DNA from: Halopseudomonas phragmitis
GTDB taxonomy: Bacteria; Pseudomonadota; Gammaproteobacteria; Pseudomonadales; Pseudomonadaceae
NCBI RefSeq assembly: GCF_002056295.1
Contig: NZ_CP020100.1
Coordinates: 62,001-126,000 of the forward strand
Length of the DNA stretch: 64,000 nucleotides
Direction: 5' to 3'
In this document: one piece after another, positions 45,297-54,717 of the stretch
Position numbering within the stretch: the stretch's first letter is position 1
Layout: each line of letters starts with the position of its first letter
The notes under the pieces: generated by a model
Databases searched by the model: none
Seen by the model: only the letters and a program-made list of their open reading frames with translations
What the model was told of the DNA's origin: nothing
Position numbers and translations under genes: made by a program

Positions 45297-47705
45297 GTGA
45301 GCCAGCTGCTTCCCGATCAAGCCACCCTTGACCAGCATGCCAATGACCACCCCAGCTTTGCCCAATGGCGCGCCGGTTACGGGGTAATAGAACACAGCCT
45401 GACGACCCAGGCCGCCGCCTTCCGGCTCGCCCATCAACTGGTCCAGTTGCACTGTCAGCCCAATCTGGATGCGGTCTACCAGCAACTCAGGGCCCTTGAT
45501 CTGTTGACCAGTGCCGGCCTTTGGCTGGTGGTCCACATGACCTACGCCAAACGTTGCCATACCGACGGCAGCCCGCTGCCGGCCGAAGATTTCAAATCCC
45601 GGCCAGAAGGCCATACCGGCGGGGCCCTGAACATGGTGCCGGGCTACGCCGCCTACCTGGCGCTGAACAACCTCACCGGCCAGACCCGCAGTTGGCTGAT
45701 GGGTCAGGGTCACTGCGTGGCGGCCATCGATGCACTCAACGTACTGACCGGCAACCTGCATCCGGAACAGGCCGAACGCTACCAGGGTGATCAGGGTCTT
45801 CATCTCTTGTTGCGCGACTTCTATGGCTATACCCAGTTACCCGACGGTCGCCCGGCCGCACCTCTCGGCAGTCACGTCAATCCTTACACCGCCGGAGGCA
45901 TCAGCGAAGGTGGCTACCTGGGCTTTGCCGAACTGCAGTATGCGCACATGCCACTACCCGGAGAAACCTTGGTGGCATTTCTCTCTGACGGCGCTGCCGA
46001 AGAGCAACGTGGCAGTGATTGGATACCCCGCTGGTGGCGTTTCGAAGATTGCGGCACGGCCTTGCCGATCATGATCGCCAATGGCCGGCGCATCGAACAA
46101 CGCACCGAGCTGGGTACGCTGTCCGGTCTGGAAGGCTTCGCCGAGCACCTGACTCGCTGCGGCTTCGATCCGATCCGGTTTGACGGGCGCGACCCGGCGG
46201 CCTTTGTCTGCGTACTGTTCGAGATGGAGCAACGCCTGGGCCGACGGGTGCATGAATATCAGCATGGCCTGCTGCATTACCCGCTGCCGATCCCCTACGG
46301 CATTGCCGAAACCACCAAGGGCTTCGGCTTTTATGGCGCGGGCGAGAATGCGGCTCACAACCTGCCATTGCCGGGCAACCCGCGCCATGACGAGGCTTCG
46401 CGCGAGCTGTTCAACCAGCATGCCGCCAAGCTTTGGGTCGAGCCCGAACAGTTAGCCCAGGCTTGCCAGCAGTTGAGCCGGCATACCGAGCAACAGCGCC
46501 CGCTGGAGCGCGACCACCCGCTGACGCAACGCCACCCGGCCCAACCGCTGATCCCGGAAATTGAATGGAGCAGCGATGAGCGCTCGGCGATGCAGGCAGT
46601 CGATCGCTTCTTCGTTGCGCTGGTGCAGGCCAACCCCGAGCTGCGAGCCCGGGTCGGCAACCCGGACGAGTTGGCCAGCAACCGTCTGGGCGGCGTGCTT
46701 GAATCGCTCAAGCATCGAGTCAGCGAGCCGGAAAGCGCTCTGGAGGACATCCACGGTCAGGTGATCACTGCCCTTAATGAGGAAGCCATTGTATCGGCCT
46801 GCCTGGCCAACAAGGGTGGCCTGAATCTGGTGGCCAGCTACGAAGCCTTCTGCGTCAAGATGCTCGGTGCGGTCCGCCAGGAACTGATCTTCGCCCGACA
46901 CCAAAAGGAAGTCGGCCGGCCGGCCGGCTGGCTTGGTTTTCCACTGATCGCCACTTCGCATACCTGGGAAAACGGCAAGAACGAGCAGTCACATCAGGAC
47001 ACCACCTTCTGCGAAGCCCTGCTGGGTGAAATGCACGATGTGATGCAGGTCGTGTTCCCGGCCGACTACAACAGCACCCTGGCGCTATTGCCGCAGCTAT
47101 ATCTGCAGCGCGGCCGACTGAGCTGTCTGGTGGTAGCCAAGCGTGACCGCCCCAGCCTGCTGACACCGCCACAGGCCCGCCAGCTGGCCCGTGATGGCGC
47201 CTTGCTGCTGGCTGAGCACCAGGCCAACGGCGAACCGCTGCTGCTGATCGCCAACGGCGCTTATCAACTGGCGGAGATGCAACGCGCCGCACAACGTCTG
47301 AGCGAACATGGCCAGTCCTGGCAACTGATCTATCTGCAGGCCCCCGGCCATTTCCGCATCCCGCGTGACACCCACGAGGCCAGCGCCTGCGCCAGCCCGG
47401 AGCTGCGCGAAAAGCTGTTCCCGGCCGAGATCAGCCGCCGGGTTATGCTCTGCCATATGCGCCCGGAAGTGATGCGCGGGCACCTGGCCAACCTGTTGCC
47501 GCACTTTGAACGTAGCAGGGTGCTGGGCTATATCAATCGCGGCGGCACTCTGGACGAAGCCGGCATGCTGTTCGCCAACCGCTCAACCTGGGCCCACGTA
47601 GTCGCCGCCTGTGCTGAAGTCTGCGCGGTCCCGGTACAGCACTGGCTGGATGAAGAGGAGCTGCTGGCAGTTCAGGGCTTGGGCAACCCGCATATCCTGC
47701 GTTAA
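45297..47705 (+). CDS. divergent phosphoketolase-family (TPP) enzyme
   Basis: An 802-residue thiamine-diphosphate enzyme with the layout of Xfp phosphoketolase: the TPP pyrophosphate-binding segment FLSDGAAEEQRGSDW...IMIANG (about 222-262; SDG instead of the usual GDG), SHTWENGKNEQSHQDTTF in order (about 560-577) and a C-terminal transketolase-like domain. Classical members cleave xylulose 5-phosphate to acetyl-phosphate and glyceraldehyde 3-phosphate; relatives like this are sometimes labelled xylulose-5-phosphate epimerase, without proof I know of. The start is a GTG with ACGGAG 7 nt upstream, overlapping the stop of a 7-codon mini-ORF (45277-45300). Confidence 0.82.
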   Translation: MSQLLPDQATLDQHANDHPSFAQWRAGYGVIEHSLTTQAAAFRLAHQLVQLHCQPNLDAVYQQLRALDLLTSAGLWLVVHMTYAKRCHTDGSPLPAEDFKSRPEGHTGGALNMVPGYAAYLALNNLTGQTRSWLMGQGHCVAAIDALNVLTGNLHPEQAERYQGDQGLHLLLRDFYGYTQLPDGRPAAPLGSHVNPYTAGGISEGGYLGFAELQYAHMPLPGETLVAFLSDGAAEEQRGSDWIPRWWRFEDCGTALPIMIANGRRIEQRTELGTLSGLEGFAEHLTRCGFDPIRFDGRDPAAFVCVLFEMEQRLGRRVHEYQHGLLHYPLPIPYGIAETTKGFGFYGAGENAAHNLPLPGNPRHDEASRELFNQHAAKLWVEPEQLAQACQQLSRHTEQQRPLERDHPLTQRHPAQPLIPEIEWSSDERSAMQAVDRFFVALVQANPELRARVGNPDELASNRLGGVLESLKHRVSEPESALEDIHGQVITALNEEAIVSACLANKGGLNLVASYEAFCVKMLGAVRQELIFARHQKEVGRPAGWLGFPLIATSHTWENGKNEQSHQDTTFCEALLGEMHDVMQVVFPADYNSTLALLPQLYLQRGRLSCLVVAKRDRPSLLTPPQARQLARDGALLLAEHQANGEPLLLIANGAYQLAEMQRAAQRLSEHGQSWQLIYLQAPGHFRIPRDTHEASACASPELREKLFPAEISRRVMLCHMRPEVMRGHLANLLPHFERSRVLGYINRGGTLDEAGMLFANRSTWAHVVAACAEVCAVPVQHWLDEEELLAVQGLGNPHILR

Positions 47706-47719
47706 CGTCGCTACCTGAT

Positions 47720-47745
47720 CGACCCTGATCAGTTGATCAGGGTCG
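47720..47745. terminator. palindrome at convergent gene ends
   Basis: A perfect 12-bp inverted repeat CGACCCTGATCA / TGATCAGGGTCG with a 2-bp spacer spans the 3' end of the minus-strand GGDEF-EAL gene and lies 15 bp after the plus-strand phosphoketolase stop. There is no T-run on either side, so it may work as a bidirectional stop or as an mRNA-end stabiliser. Confidence 0.5.
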
Positions 47746-49984
47746 GGCGCAGCCGGTCGACGCCTGCCACGGACCCGGCCAGACTGGCCAGCACCGGCTC
47801 AAGCTGTCGGGCAGACTGCGGTCGGCTGAACCAGTAGCCTTGAACGAAGTGACACCCTTCCTGATCGAGAAACGCCATCTGCTCGGCGGTTTCGATCCCC
47901 TCGGCAATCACATCCATCTCCAGACCCCGCCCCAATCCGATGATTGCCCGACTGATAGCCTTGAGCCGTTCGTTATCCGGTTCCATGGACACGAAGCTCT
48001 TGTCGACCTTGATGATATGTAACGGATAACGGTGCAGATAGCCCAGCGAAGAAAAGCCGGTGCCAAAATCATCAAGGGCAATACGTACCCCCATGCTCTC
48101 CAGTTCACGCAGCGTCGCCAGGGTCTGTGGACCATCCTGCATCAACAGGCTTTCGGTAATTTCCAGCACCAAACTGCTGGCCGGCAGGCCGGTCTCGGCC
48201 AGGATCAGAGCCACCCGTTCGGCGAACCCTTGCTCGAGCAATTGGCGGCTGGACAGGTTGACCGAGCAGCGCAGCCCAGGGTATCCGTGGGTCTGCCAGG
48301 TTTGCACCTGGGTGCAGGCCTGACGCAGCACCCACTCGCCAACCTTGACGATGTCACCGGTCTCTTCCAGCACAGGAATGAACTCATCCGGCGCCACCAG
48401 CACCTCGCCCTGCCACCAGCGCAGCAAGGCTTCTACCCCGATCACCCGCGAACGTCCAGCGGTAACCTTGACGATGGGCTGATAGAACAGTTCGAACTGG
48501 CCCCGTCCCAGCGCCTCGCTCAGCGCGGTTTCCAGATTCAAGCGTTGATGCACTTCCTGTTGCAGCGTCTCGTTGAACAGCGCCAGTTGCGACTTGCCGA
48601 ACGCCTTGGCTCGATACAATGCCAGGTCAGCCTCGCGCAGGGCATCCTGCTGCTGATCCTGGCCTTTGAGCGGAGCCACCCCGATACTGGCGCTGATATT
48701 CAGCCGCCGACCACCAGCGATCAGCGGATAATGCAGGCTGCTCATGATCCGCTTGGCCACGTGCTCGGCATCCGCCGCCCGGGCCATGTCATCCAGCAGC
48801 ACCACAAACTCGTCTCCGCCAAAGCGGCACAGGTGATCACCTGGGCGGATACAGCGCTCGATCCGGTTCGCCACCTGTACCAGCACCTGATCGCCTATCT
48901 GGTGCCCCAGGCTGTCATTGATCAGCTTGAAACGGTCCAGGTCAATGAACAGTACGGCGGCATAACGGGCACCGGGCTTGGCCTGGCGCTGCAAAGCCTG
49001 CAACAGCAGTTCATTCATGCGCTGCCGATTGGGCAAGCCAGTCAAAGGGTCATGCAAAGTGGCATGGGCCAGTTCCTGCTCAGTGCTCTTACGCAGGGTT
49101 ATATCCGACTGCGAGCCGGCCAGCAGGCGTTCGCCATGCTGATCCACCGACAGCAACCCGCGGATCAGGACCCAGACTAGGCGGTCCCAGCGATCACGGA
49201 CCTGACATTCAATATGCAGGAACGGTTGGCGCCCTTCCAGATGCTCGGTCACTGCCGCGGCAAAAGCCTGTCGATGGTTTTCCGGCATGCGCTCGGACCA
49301 GGCATGCAGGGTAGCCGGTGCGGTAACGGCATCCAGCCCCAGCATCTGCAGCCAGCGCTCGGATAATTGCAGGCGATCATCATCTACATGCCATTCCCAA
49401 AGCCCGTCGTTGGCCCCTCGCACAGCTCGCGCATAACGCGCTTCACTGTCTTCCAGCGCCAGTCGGCTGGCGGCTGCATAGGTATCGACCGCCAGGGTCA
49501 TGTCGAAGAACACCGCCTTCATCAGCCCACGATACAGTCGCGCAGCCAGCTCAGGCTGATCCGGCCATTGGCCAAACAATGCCCGATGCATAAAGTTCAG
49601 ATAAAAATGATAGGCGCCCAGATACCACTTGGATTCGACCTGTTCACGCTCATGGGTCAACCCCACCAGAATGCGCAAACGGGCATACTGCAAGTCATAA
49701 GGGCCACGCAACAACTGTCCGTAATAACGCAGTTGATGCTCTTTCAGGCGCACCAGTAGTCCGGGCCTGGCAAACTGCGCAGCTGGCGAATCAAAGCCCT
49801 GAAGGTGCTCATGCAGGGCCTCAACACAACGCTGATGCATGGTATCGAGCTCGGCCAGATAAGGGGTCAGTTCGGCCTGATCACCCTCCTCCAGCATCAG
49901 CAAACGCATGCGTCGCTGCAGCTCAGCCGCGTTCAACCCGAGGCTGCGCTGCATTTCCTCCAGGCGTTTTTTCAGGTCAGGCAC
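47729..49984 (-). CDS. globin-coupled sensor with PAS, GGDEF and EAL domains
   Basis: A 751-residue cytosolic c-di-GMP enzyme. The N-terminal sensor globin (about 1-165) has the proximal His in [10 protein letters not shown] (His111) followed by KWYLGAY, typical of haem-binding globin-coupled sensors; then PAS (about 175-300), GGDEF (CRFGGDEF near 388, with inhibitory site RPGD five residues before) and EAL (EALLRW near 517). Both catalytic motifs look intact, so it could both make and degrade c-di-GMP depending on oxygen. A GTG at 49984 with GGGGGGAG 8 nt upstream is the best start; an ATG at 50026 lacks one. Confidence 0.92.
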   Translation of the reverse strand: MPDLKKRLEEMQRSLGLNAAELQRRMRLLMLEEGDQAELTPYLAELDTMHQRCVEALHEHLQGFDSPAAQFARPGLLVRLKEHQLRYYGQLLRGPYDLQYARLRILVGLTHEREQVESKWYLGAYHFYLNFMHRALFGQWPDQPELAARLYRGLMKAVFFDMTLAVDTYAAASRLALEDSEARYARAVRGANDGLWEWHVDDDRLQLSERWLQMLGLDAVTAPATLHAWSERMPENHRQAFAAAVTEHLEGRQPFLHIECQVRDRWDRLVWVLIRGLLSVDQHGERLLAGSQSDITLRKSTEQELAHATLHDPLTGLPNRQRMNELLLQALQRQAKPGARYAAVLFIDLDRFKLINDSLGHQIGDQVLVQVANRIERCIRPGDHLCRFGGDEFVVLLDDMARAADAEHVAKRIMSSLHYPLIAGGRRLNISASIGVAPLKGQDQQQDALREADLALYRAKAFGKSQLALFNETLQQEVHQRLNLETALSEALGRGQFELFYQPIVKVTAGRSRVIGVEALLRWWQGEVLVAPDEFIPVLEETGDIVKVGEWVLRQACTQVQTWQTHGYPGLRCSVNLSSRQLLEQGFAERVALILAETGLPASSLVLEITESLLMQDGPQTLATLRELESMGVRIALDDFGTGFSSLGYLHRYPLHIIKVDKSFVSMEPDNERLKAISRAIIGLGRGLEMDVIAEGIETAEQMAFLDQEGCHFVQGYWFSRPQSARQLEPVLASLAGSVAGVDRLRPTLIN

Positions 49985-50100
49985 TACCCAGGCTCCCCCC
50001 GCCAAGAGCATGCCCCCATGCTCCACTTAACGCTGTCGACTGACGTATTGCAGTCTCGACTTTGGCAAAGGGCTATCACACCCCATTCATATCGACTCCG

Positions 50101-52797
50101 TCAATCCCCCGTTCTAGGGTCTGGTCGACGAACGCGCTTCTCCAATTCCAGCACCAGCAACACCACAACCCCGGCCAGAGGTGCCAGGATCAATGGCCAC
50201 AGGCCCAGGCTTTCGGTTGCGAACAGCGCCTGCATCGGTGAACTATAAGTGAAGGCCAATTGCAACGCCGTGACCGCCAGCACCACAATCCATACCGTCG
50301 GCGTACCGAGCACTCCACGCAGTGTCAACGCCGGGCTGTCCAGATAACGCACAGCAAACAGATAGAACACCTCCATCGCCACCAGGGTGTTGACCGCCAG
50401 CGTGCGCGCCGCACCCTCACCCAGACCGGCATGCAACGCCCACTGGAAGGTGGCGAAGATCCCGCCAAGAAACAGCAGCGAGACCAGCACGATACGCCAG
50501 ACCAGGAAACTGTCGAGGAATGCAGCCCTGGCCGAGCGCGGCGGCTTGCGCATCACATCCGGTTCGGCAGGCTCAAAGGCCAGGCCCATGGCCAGGACCA
50601 CCGAACTGACCAGGTTGACCCAGAGAATCTGCAAGGCGGTGATCGGCAACGTCAGGCCAATCAACAACGCCACCACCAGGCTGGCCGCCTCACCGCCATT
50701 GATCGGCAACAGGAAACTGATGGCCTTTTTCAGGTTGGCGTAGACCGTCCGCCCTTCTCGCACCGCCGCGGCAATGCTGGCAAAATTATCGTCGAGCAGC
50801 ACAATATCGGATGCCTCACGGGCCGCTTCCGACCCCTTGACGCCCATAGCGATACCAACATCGGCGCGCTTGAGTGCTGGTGCATCGTTGACCCCATCCC
50901 CAGTCATCGCCACCACTCCGTGGGCTGACTGCAGGGCCTGAACCAGTCTCAGCTTGTGCTCCGGGCTGGTCCGGGCGAACACGTCGACCTCCTGAGCCAG
51001 AGCCAGCAATTGCTGATCGTCCAACCCATCCAGCTCCTGCCCGGTGGCAACCCGTTCGGTATTGCGCAACCCCAGACGCGCGGCAATCGCCCGGGCAGTC
51101 AGGGCATGGTCGCCAGTAATCATCTTGACCCGAACCCCGGCCTGATGACACTCGGCTATGGCTTCCATGGCTTCCTGGCGCGGCGGATCCATCAACCCAA
51201 CGATCCCGATCAACTGTACACCACTGGCCAAATCGTCACTGGCCAGCACCACCTGGCTGGCCGCTACCGGCTTGCGTGCCAAAGCCAGCACTCGCAGGCC
51301 CTGCTCCGCCAGTATCTCAACCTGCTGCAGCCATTGTTCAGGCCGCAGCGGCTGGACACCGCCCTGTTCGTCCAGTTGGCTATCGCACAACGTCAGCAAT
51401 CGCTCCGGAGCGCCCTTGAGCAGAATCACGCCATGACCCTGGTGGTCATGGTGCAAGGTGGCCATATAGCGCAGATCGGCATCGAAAGGTATTTCATCGA
51501 CCCGCGGCCACTGCCCGGAACAGGCCTTGGTATCCAGACCGGCCTTGGCCGCCAGCACCAGCAAGGCCCCTTCCATCGGATCCCCGAGCACTTGAATCTG
51601 GTCGCCCTTATGCTCCAGCTGCGCGTCATTGCACAGCACCGCCGCCTGAGCCAACGGCTCCAGCAATGGCGCCGGCGGTTCAGCGGCAACGTCGCCAATC
51701 CGGCCATCAACGATGTAACCGTCACCGCTGACCGGATATTCACGCCCAGCCAACACCACCGCCGCGACCATCATCTCATTGCGGGTCAATGTGCCGGTCT
51801 TGTCCGAGCAGATCACCGAAACCGCGCCCAGGGTTTCAATCACCGGCATGCGCCGCACTACCGCCTGGCGGGTGGCCATGCGTCGTACGCCAATCGCCAG
51901 GGTAATGGTCAGGATCGCCGGCAACCCCTCGGGAATGGCTGCCACGGTCAGCGCCACCACCGCCATGAACAGCTCGACCGGCGGCCGGCTACCGAACAGC
52001 CAGCCAGCGATAAACACCATGGCACCAGCCAGCACAATGACCAGCGACAGGTACTTGGCAAACCGGTTCATCTGCTCAAGCAGCGGTGTCTGCAGCACCG
52101 TGAGGGTATCCAGCAACCCGGAAATGCGGCCGATTTCGGTCGTTTCACCGGTGGCCACGACAATCCCCCTGGCCGTACCGGCCCGCACCAAAGTGCCGGA
52201 ATAGGCCATGCCCAGCCGATCCCCCAAGGGCGCATCTTCGGCCTGGGCTTCAACCGACTTGTCCACCGCCACCGACTCCCCGGTCAGCAGCGCCTCATCA
52301 ACCTTGAGCCCATGTACCTGATCCAGGCGTACATCAGCCGCCACCCGGTCACCGGCCTCAAGCAGCAACAGGTCACCCGGCACCAGTTCGGCGGCATCGA
52401 TTCGCTGACGTTCCCCCTTACGCCAGACCGTGGCCTTGGGCGCCAGCATGTGGCGAATGGCAGCCAATGCCTGCTCGGCCCGCCCTTCCTGGATAAACCC
52501 GACTACCGCCTGCAACACCACTACAGCCAGAATCACACTGGTATCCAGCCAGTGCCCGAGCACCGCAGTGACTGTCGCCGCCACCAGCAGAATGTAAATC
52601 AGCACATGTTGGAACTGGGCCAGCAAGCGCCGCCATAGTGGCCGTGGCTTGACCCCAGGCAGGCGATTCTCACCATACCGAGCGAGCCGTTCAGCCACCT
52701 CTGGCGGACTCAGACCCGACGATGTGCAGTTCAGCGTGTCATAGACCTGCTCAACCGGCTGGGCATGCCATGGCCGGGAGCTTTGCGGTTGATCCAT
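50101..52797 (-). CDS. P-type cation-transporting ATPase (P2 type, CtpF-like)
   Basis: An 898-residue inner-membrane pump. An N-terminal cation-ATPase domain (about 10-75) is followed by TGES (about 180), PEGLPAI in TM4 (about 295), the phosphorylated Asp in SDKTGTLTRNEM (about 335), TGDGVNDAPAL (about 625) and about four C-terminal helices. TM6 reads NLVSSVVLAMGLAFEPAE: the Asp that binds Ca2+ in SERCA is replaced, as in mycobacterial CtpF, so the ion is uncertain (Ca2+, Mn2+, Na+ or other). The second of two adjacent ATGs is chosen because GGAG lies 7 nt before it. Confidence 0.92.
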   Translation of the reverse strand: MDQPQSSRPWHAQPVEQVYDTLNCTSSGLSPPEVAERLARYGENRLPGVKPRPLWRRLLAQFQHVLIYILLVAATVTAVLGHWLDTSVILAVVVLQAVVGFIQEGRAEQALAAIRHMLAPKATVWRKGERQRIDAAELVPGDLLLLEAGDRVAADVRLDQVHGLKVDEALLTGESVAVDKSVEAQAEDAPLGDRLGMAYSGTLVRAGTARGIVVATGETTEIGRISGLLDTLTVLQTPLLEQMNRFAKYLSLVIVLAGAMVFIAGWLFGSRPPVELFMAVVALTVAAIPEGLPAILTITLAIGVRRMATRQAVVRRMPVIETLGAVSVICSDKTGTLTRNEMMVAAVVLAGREYPVSGDGYIVDGRIGDVAAEPPAPLLEPLAQAAVLCNDAQLEHKGDQIQVLGDPMEGALLVLAAKAGLDTKACSGQWPRVDEIPFDADLRYMATLHHDHQGHGVILLKGAPERLLTLCDSQLDEQGGVQPLRPEQWLQQVEILAEQGLRVLALARKPVAASQVVLASDDLASGVQLIGIVGLMDPPRQEAMEAIAECHQAGVRVKMITGDHALTARAIAARLGLRNTERVATGQELDGLDDQQLLALAQEVDVFARTSPEHKLRLVQALQSAHGVVAMTGDGVNDAPALKRADVGIAMGVKGSEAAREASDIVLLDDNFASIAAAVREGRTVYANLKKAISFLLPINGGEAASLVVALLIGLTLPITALQILWVNLVSSVVLAMGLAFEPAEPDVMRKPPRSARAAFLDSFLVWRIVLVSLLFLGGIFATFQWALHAGLGEGAARTLAVNTLVAMEVFYLFAVRYLDSPALTLRGVLGTPTVWIVVLAVTALQLAFTYSSPMQALFATESLGLWPLILAPLAGVVVLLVLELEKRVRRPDPRTGD

Positions 52798-52882
52798 CAT
52801 CAGTCTCCATAAGTGCAAGCTAGCCTCAATTGCACCTCGACAGCCTTGTCGACGCATTGGCCCAAGTCAAGATTCCACCCGA

Positions 52883-54481
52883 TTATCCGATCATCAGTTG
52901 CGCCAGCTTTTCAGCGATCATCAAGGTTGGCGAGCAGGTATTGCCCGAGGTAATACTCGGCATGATCGACGCATCCGCCACCCGCAGCCCGCTCAAGCCA
53001 TGTACCCGAAGCTGATGATCGACCACCGCATCGGGACCACTGCCCATGGCACAGGTGCCGACCGGATGAAAAATCGTCGTACCGATCAGCGCGGCCGCCG
53101 CCGCCAGCTCCTCATCAGTCTGATAGGCCGGCCCCGGCTTGTACTCCTGTGGCTGGTATGGCTGCAGCGCCGGAGCTGCCACAATACGTCGGGCCAGGCG
53201 AATTGCCGCCACCGCAGTACGCAGATCCTCCGGATGACTCAGATAGTTGGGCTGGATCAGCGGTGCCTGGGCCGGGTCGTGACTGGCGATCCGCACATGC
53301 CCACGGCTGTGTGGATGCAGATCACACACCGAGGCAGTGAACGCCGGGAACCGGTGCAACGGCTCACCAAAACGCTCCAGCGATAACGGCTGCACATGAA
53401 ACTCCAGATTGGCCGCCGGCTGCTGCGGATCAGAACGGGCAAAGGCACCTAACTGACTCGGCGCCATGGCCAACGGGCCGCTACGCTTGAAGGCATAACG
53501 CAGTGCCATACTCAGCTTGCCATGCCAACTGGCGGCCAATTGATTGAGGGTCAGGGCATTGCTGACCTGATAGATCAGGCGCAATTGCAGGTGATCCTGC
53601 AGGTTTTCACCAACGCCCGGCAGGACATGATGCACCGGCACCCCGAGCGACTCAAGCAGCCCCCGAGGGCCAACCCCGGAGCGCTGCAACAGCGCTGGCG
53701 AACCTATGGCGCCGGCACAGAGAATGACTTCACCCCGACACTCCAGATCAAGCACCTGATCATGCCAGCGCACACTCAGGCCCTTGACCCGCCGCCCGCT
53801 GAAGTTCAGGTAAAGCGCCTCGGCTGCGGTCAGCACGGTCAGGTTGGCGCGTTTGCGGACCGGTTGCAGAAAGGCCTTGGCAGCATTCCAGCGCACGCCA
53901 CTGCGCTGATTGACCTGAAAATAGCCGCAACCCTCGTTATCGCCGCGGTTGAAGTCGTCTACCGGCGGGATGCCACACTGGGCGGCGGCCCGTTGAAAGT
54001 CATCGAGCAAGGTCCAGTGCAGCCGCTGATTTTCCACCCGCCATTCGCCGTCACCGCCATGCACCTCACTGGCCCCAGCAAAATGACTTTCACTGCGTTT
54101 GAATAGCGGTAGCACCTCCTGCCAGCTCCAGCCGGGGTTCCCGGCCGCTGCCCAGCTGTCATAGTCACGCGCCTGACCACGCATGTAGATCATGCCATTG
54201 ATCGACGAGCAGCCACCCAACACCCGACCGCGCGGATAGCCCAGACTACGACCGCCCAACCCCGGCTCAGGCTCGGTCTGATAGCACCAATCGGTGCGAG
54301 GGTTGCCGATGCAGTACAGGTAACCAACAGGGATATGAATCCAGGGATAGTCATCGCGGCCGCCAGCTTCCAGCAGCAGCACCCGCTTGTCTGCCTGGGC
54401 AGACAGACGGTTGGCCAGCAGGCAACCCGCCGGACCGGCCCCCACAATGATGTAATCGTAACTGCTCGCGCCAGGATTCAT
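52883..54481 (-). CDS. GMC-family FAD oxidoreductase (choline/alcohol dehydrogenase-like)
   Basis: A 532-residue flavoprotein. The ADP-binding VGAGPAGCLLANRLS (about residues 12-26), EAGGRD (about 37), GMC signature regions GGCSSINGMIYMRG (about 88) and GAIGSPALLQRSGVGP (about 257), and the C-terminal catalytic His in FHPVGTCAMG and Asn in TSGNTCSPTLMIAEKLA are present. Family members oxidise choline, aliphatic or polyethylene-glycol alcohols; the substrate cannot be told. No BetB/BetI genes are nearby, which argues against the choline-betaine operon. It stands alone, 82 bp from the P-type ATPase gene on the same strand. Confidence 0.9.
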   Translation of the reverse strand: MNPGASSYDYIIVGAGPAGCLLANRLSAQADKRVLLLEAGGRDDYPWIHIPVGYLYCIGNPRTDWCYQTEPEPGLGGRSLGYPRGRVLGGCSSINGMIYMRGQARDYDSWAAAGNPGWSWQEVLPLFKRSESHFAGASEVHGGDGEWRVENQRLHWTLLDDFQRAAAQCGIPPVDDFNRGDNEGCGYFQVNQRSGVRWNAAKAFLQPVRKRANLTVLTAAEALYLNFSGRRVKGLSVRWHDQVLDLECRGEVILCAGAIGSPALLQRSGVGPRGLLESLGVPVHHVLPGVGENLQDHLQLRLIYQVSNALTLNQLAASWHGKLSMALRYAFKRSGPLAMAPSQLGAFARSDPQQPAANLEFHVQPLSLERFGEPLHRFPAFTASVCDLHPHSRGHVRIASHDPAQAPLIQPNYLSHPEDLRTAVAAIRLARRIVAAPALQPYQPQEYKPGPAYQTDEELAAAAALIGTTIFHPVGTCAMGSGPDAVVDHQLRVHGLSGLRVADASIMPSITSGNTCSPTLMIAEKLAQLMIG

Positions 54482-54560
54482 GGTTCACCACGCGTATTGT
54501 TTTACTTTAAGCGTGGCACACATCCCCGGGGACGCAAATGACTTGGCGGGGTTGGACCGG

Positions 54561-54717
54561 GGGACCGCTGAAAAACGTAAGCGAGGCAGGCAAGACAAGG
54601 CAAAAACGGCCGAAAAAGCGCAATTTACGTGGTGTAAATGAGCATTTTGACCGGGCTCGCGATCGAGGCCGTTTTTAACGCCGTATTGCCAACGCAGCTA
54701 GTTTTTCGGCGGTTCCC
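54561..54717. repeat. MITE-like element F, unrelated to copies A-E
   Basis: 157 bp with imperfect terminal inverted repeats GGGACCGCTGAAAAAC and GTTTTTCGGCGGTTCCC. Inside, AAAAACGGCC pairs with GGCCGTTTTT, and ATTTAC-GTGGT-GTAAAT forms a small hairpin. No ORF. It ends exactly at recJ, whose TAG stop uses the terminal base of the element. From memory, similar sequences recur in pseudomonads; only one copy is in the window. Confidence 0.75.

Noticed and set aside
48032-49180. 382-codon plus-strand ORF opposite the GGDEF-EAL gene
   Set aside because: Gln/His-rich shadow; catalytic domains on the minus strand are intact.
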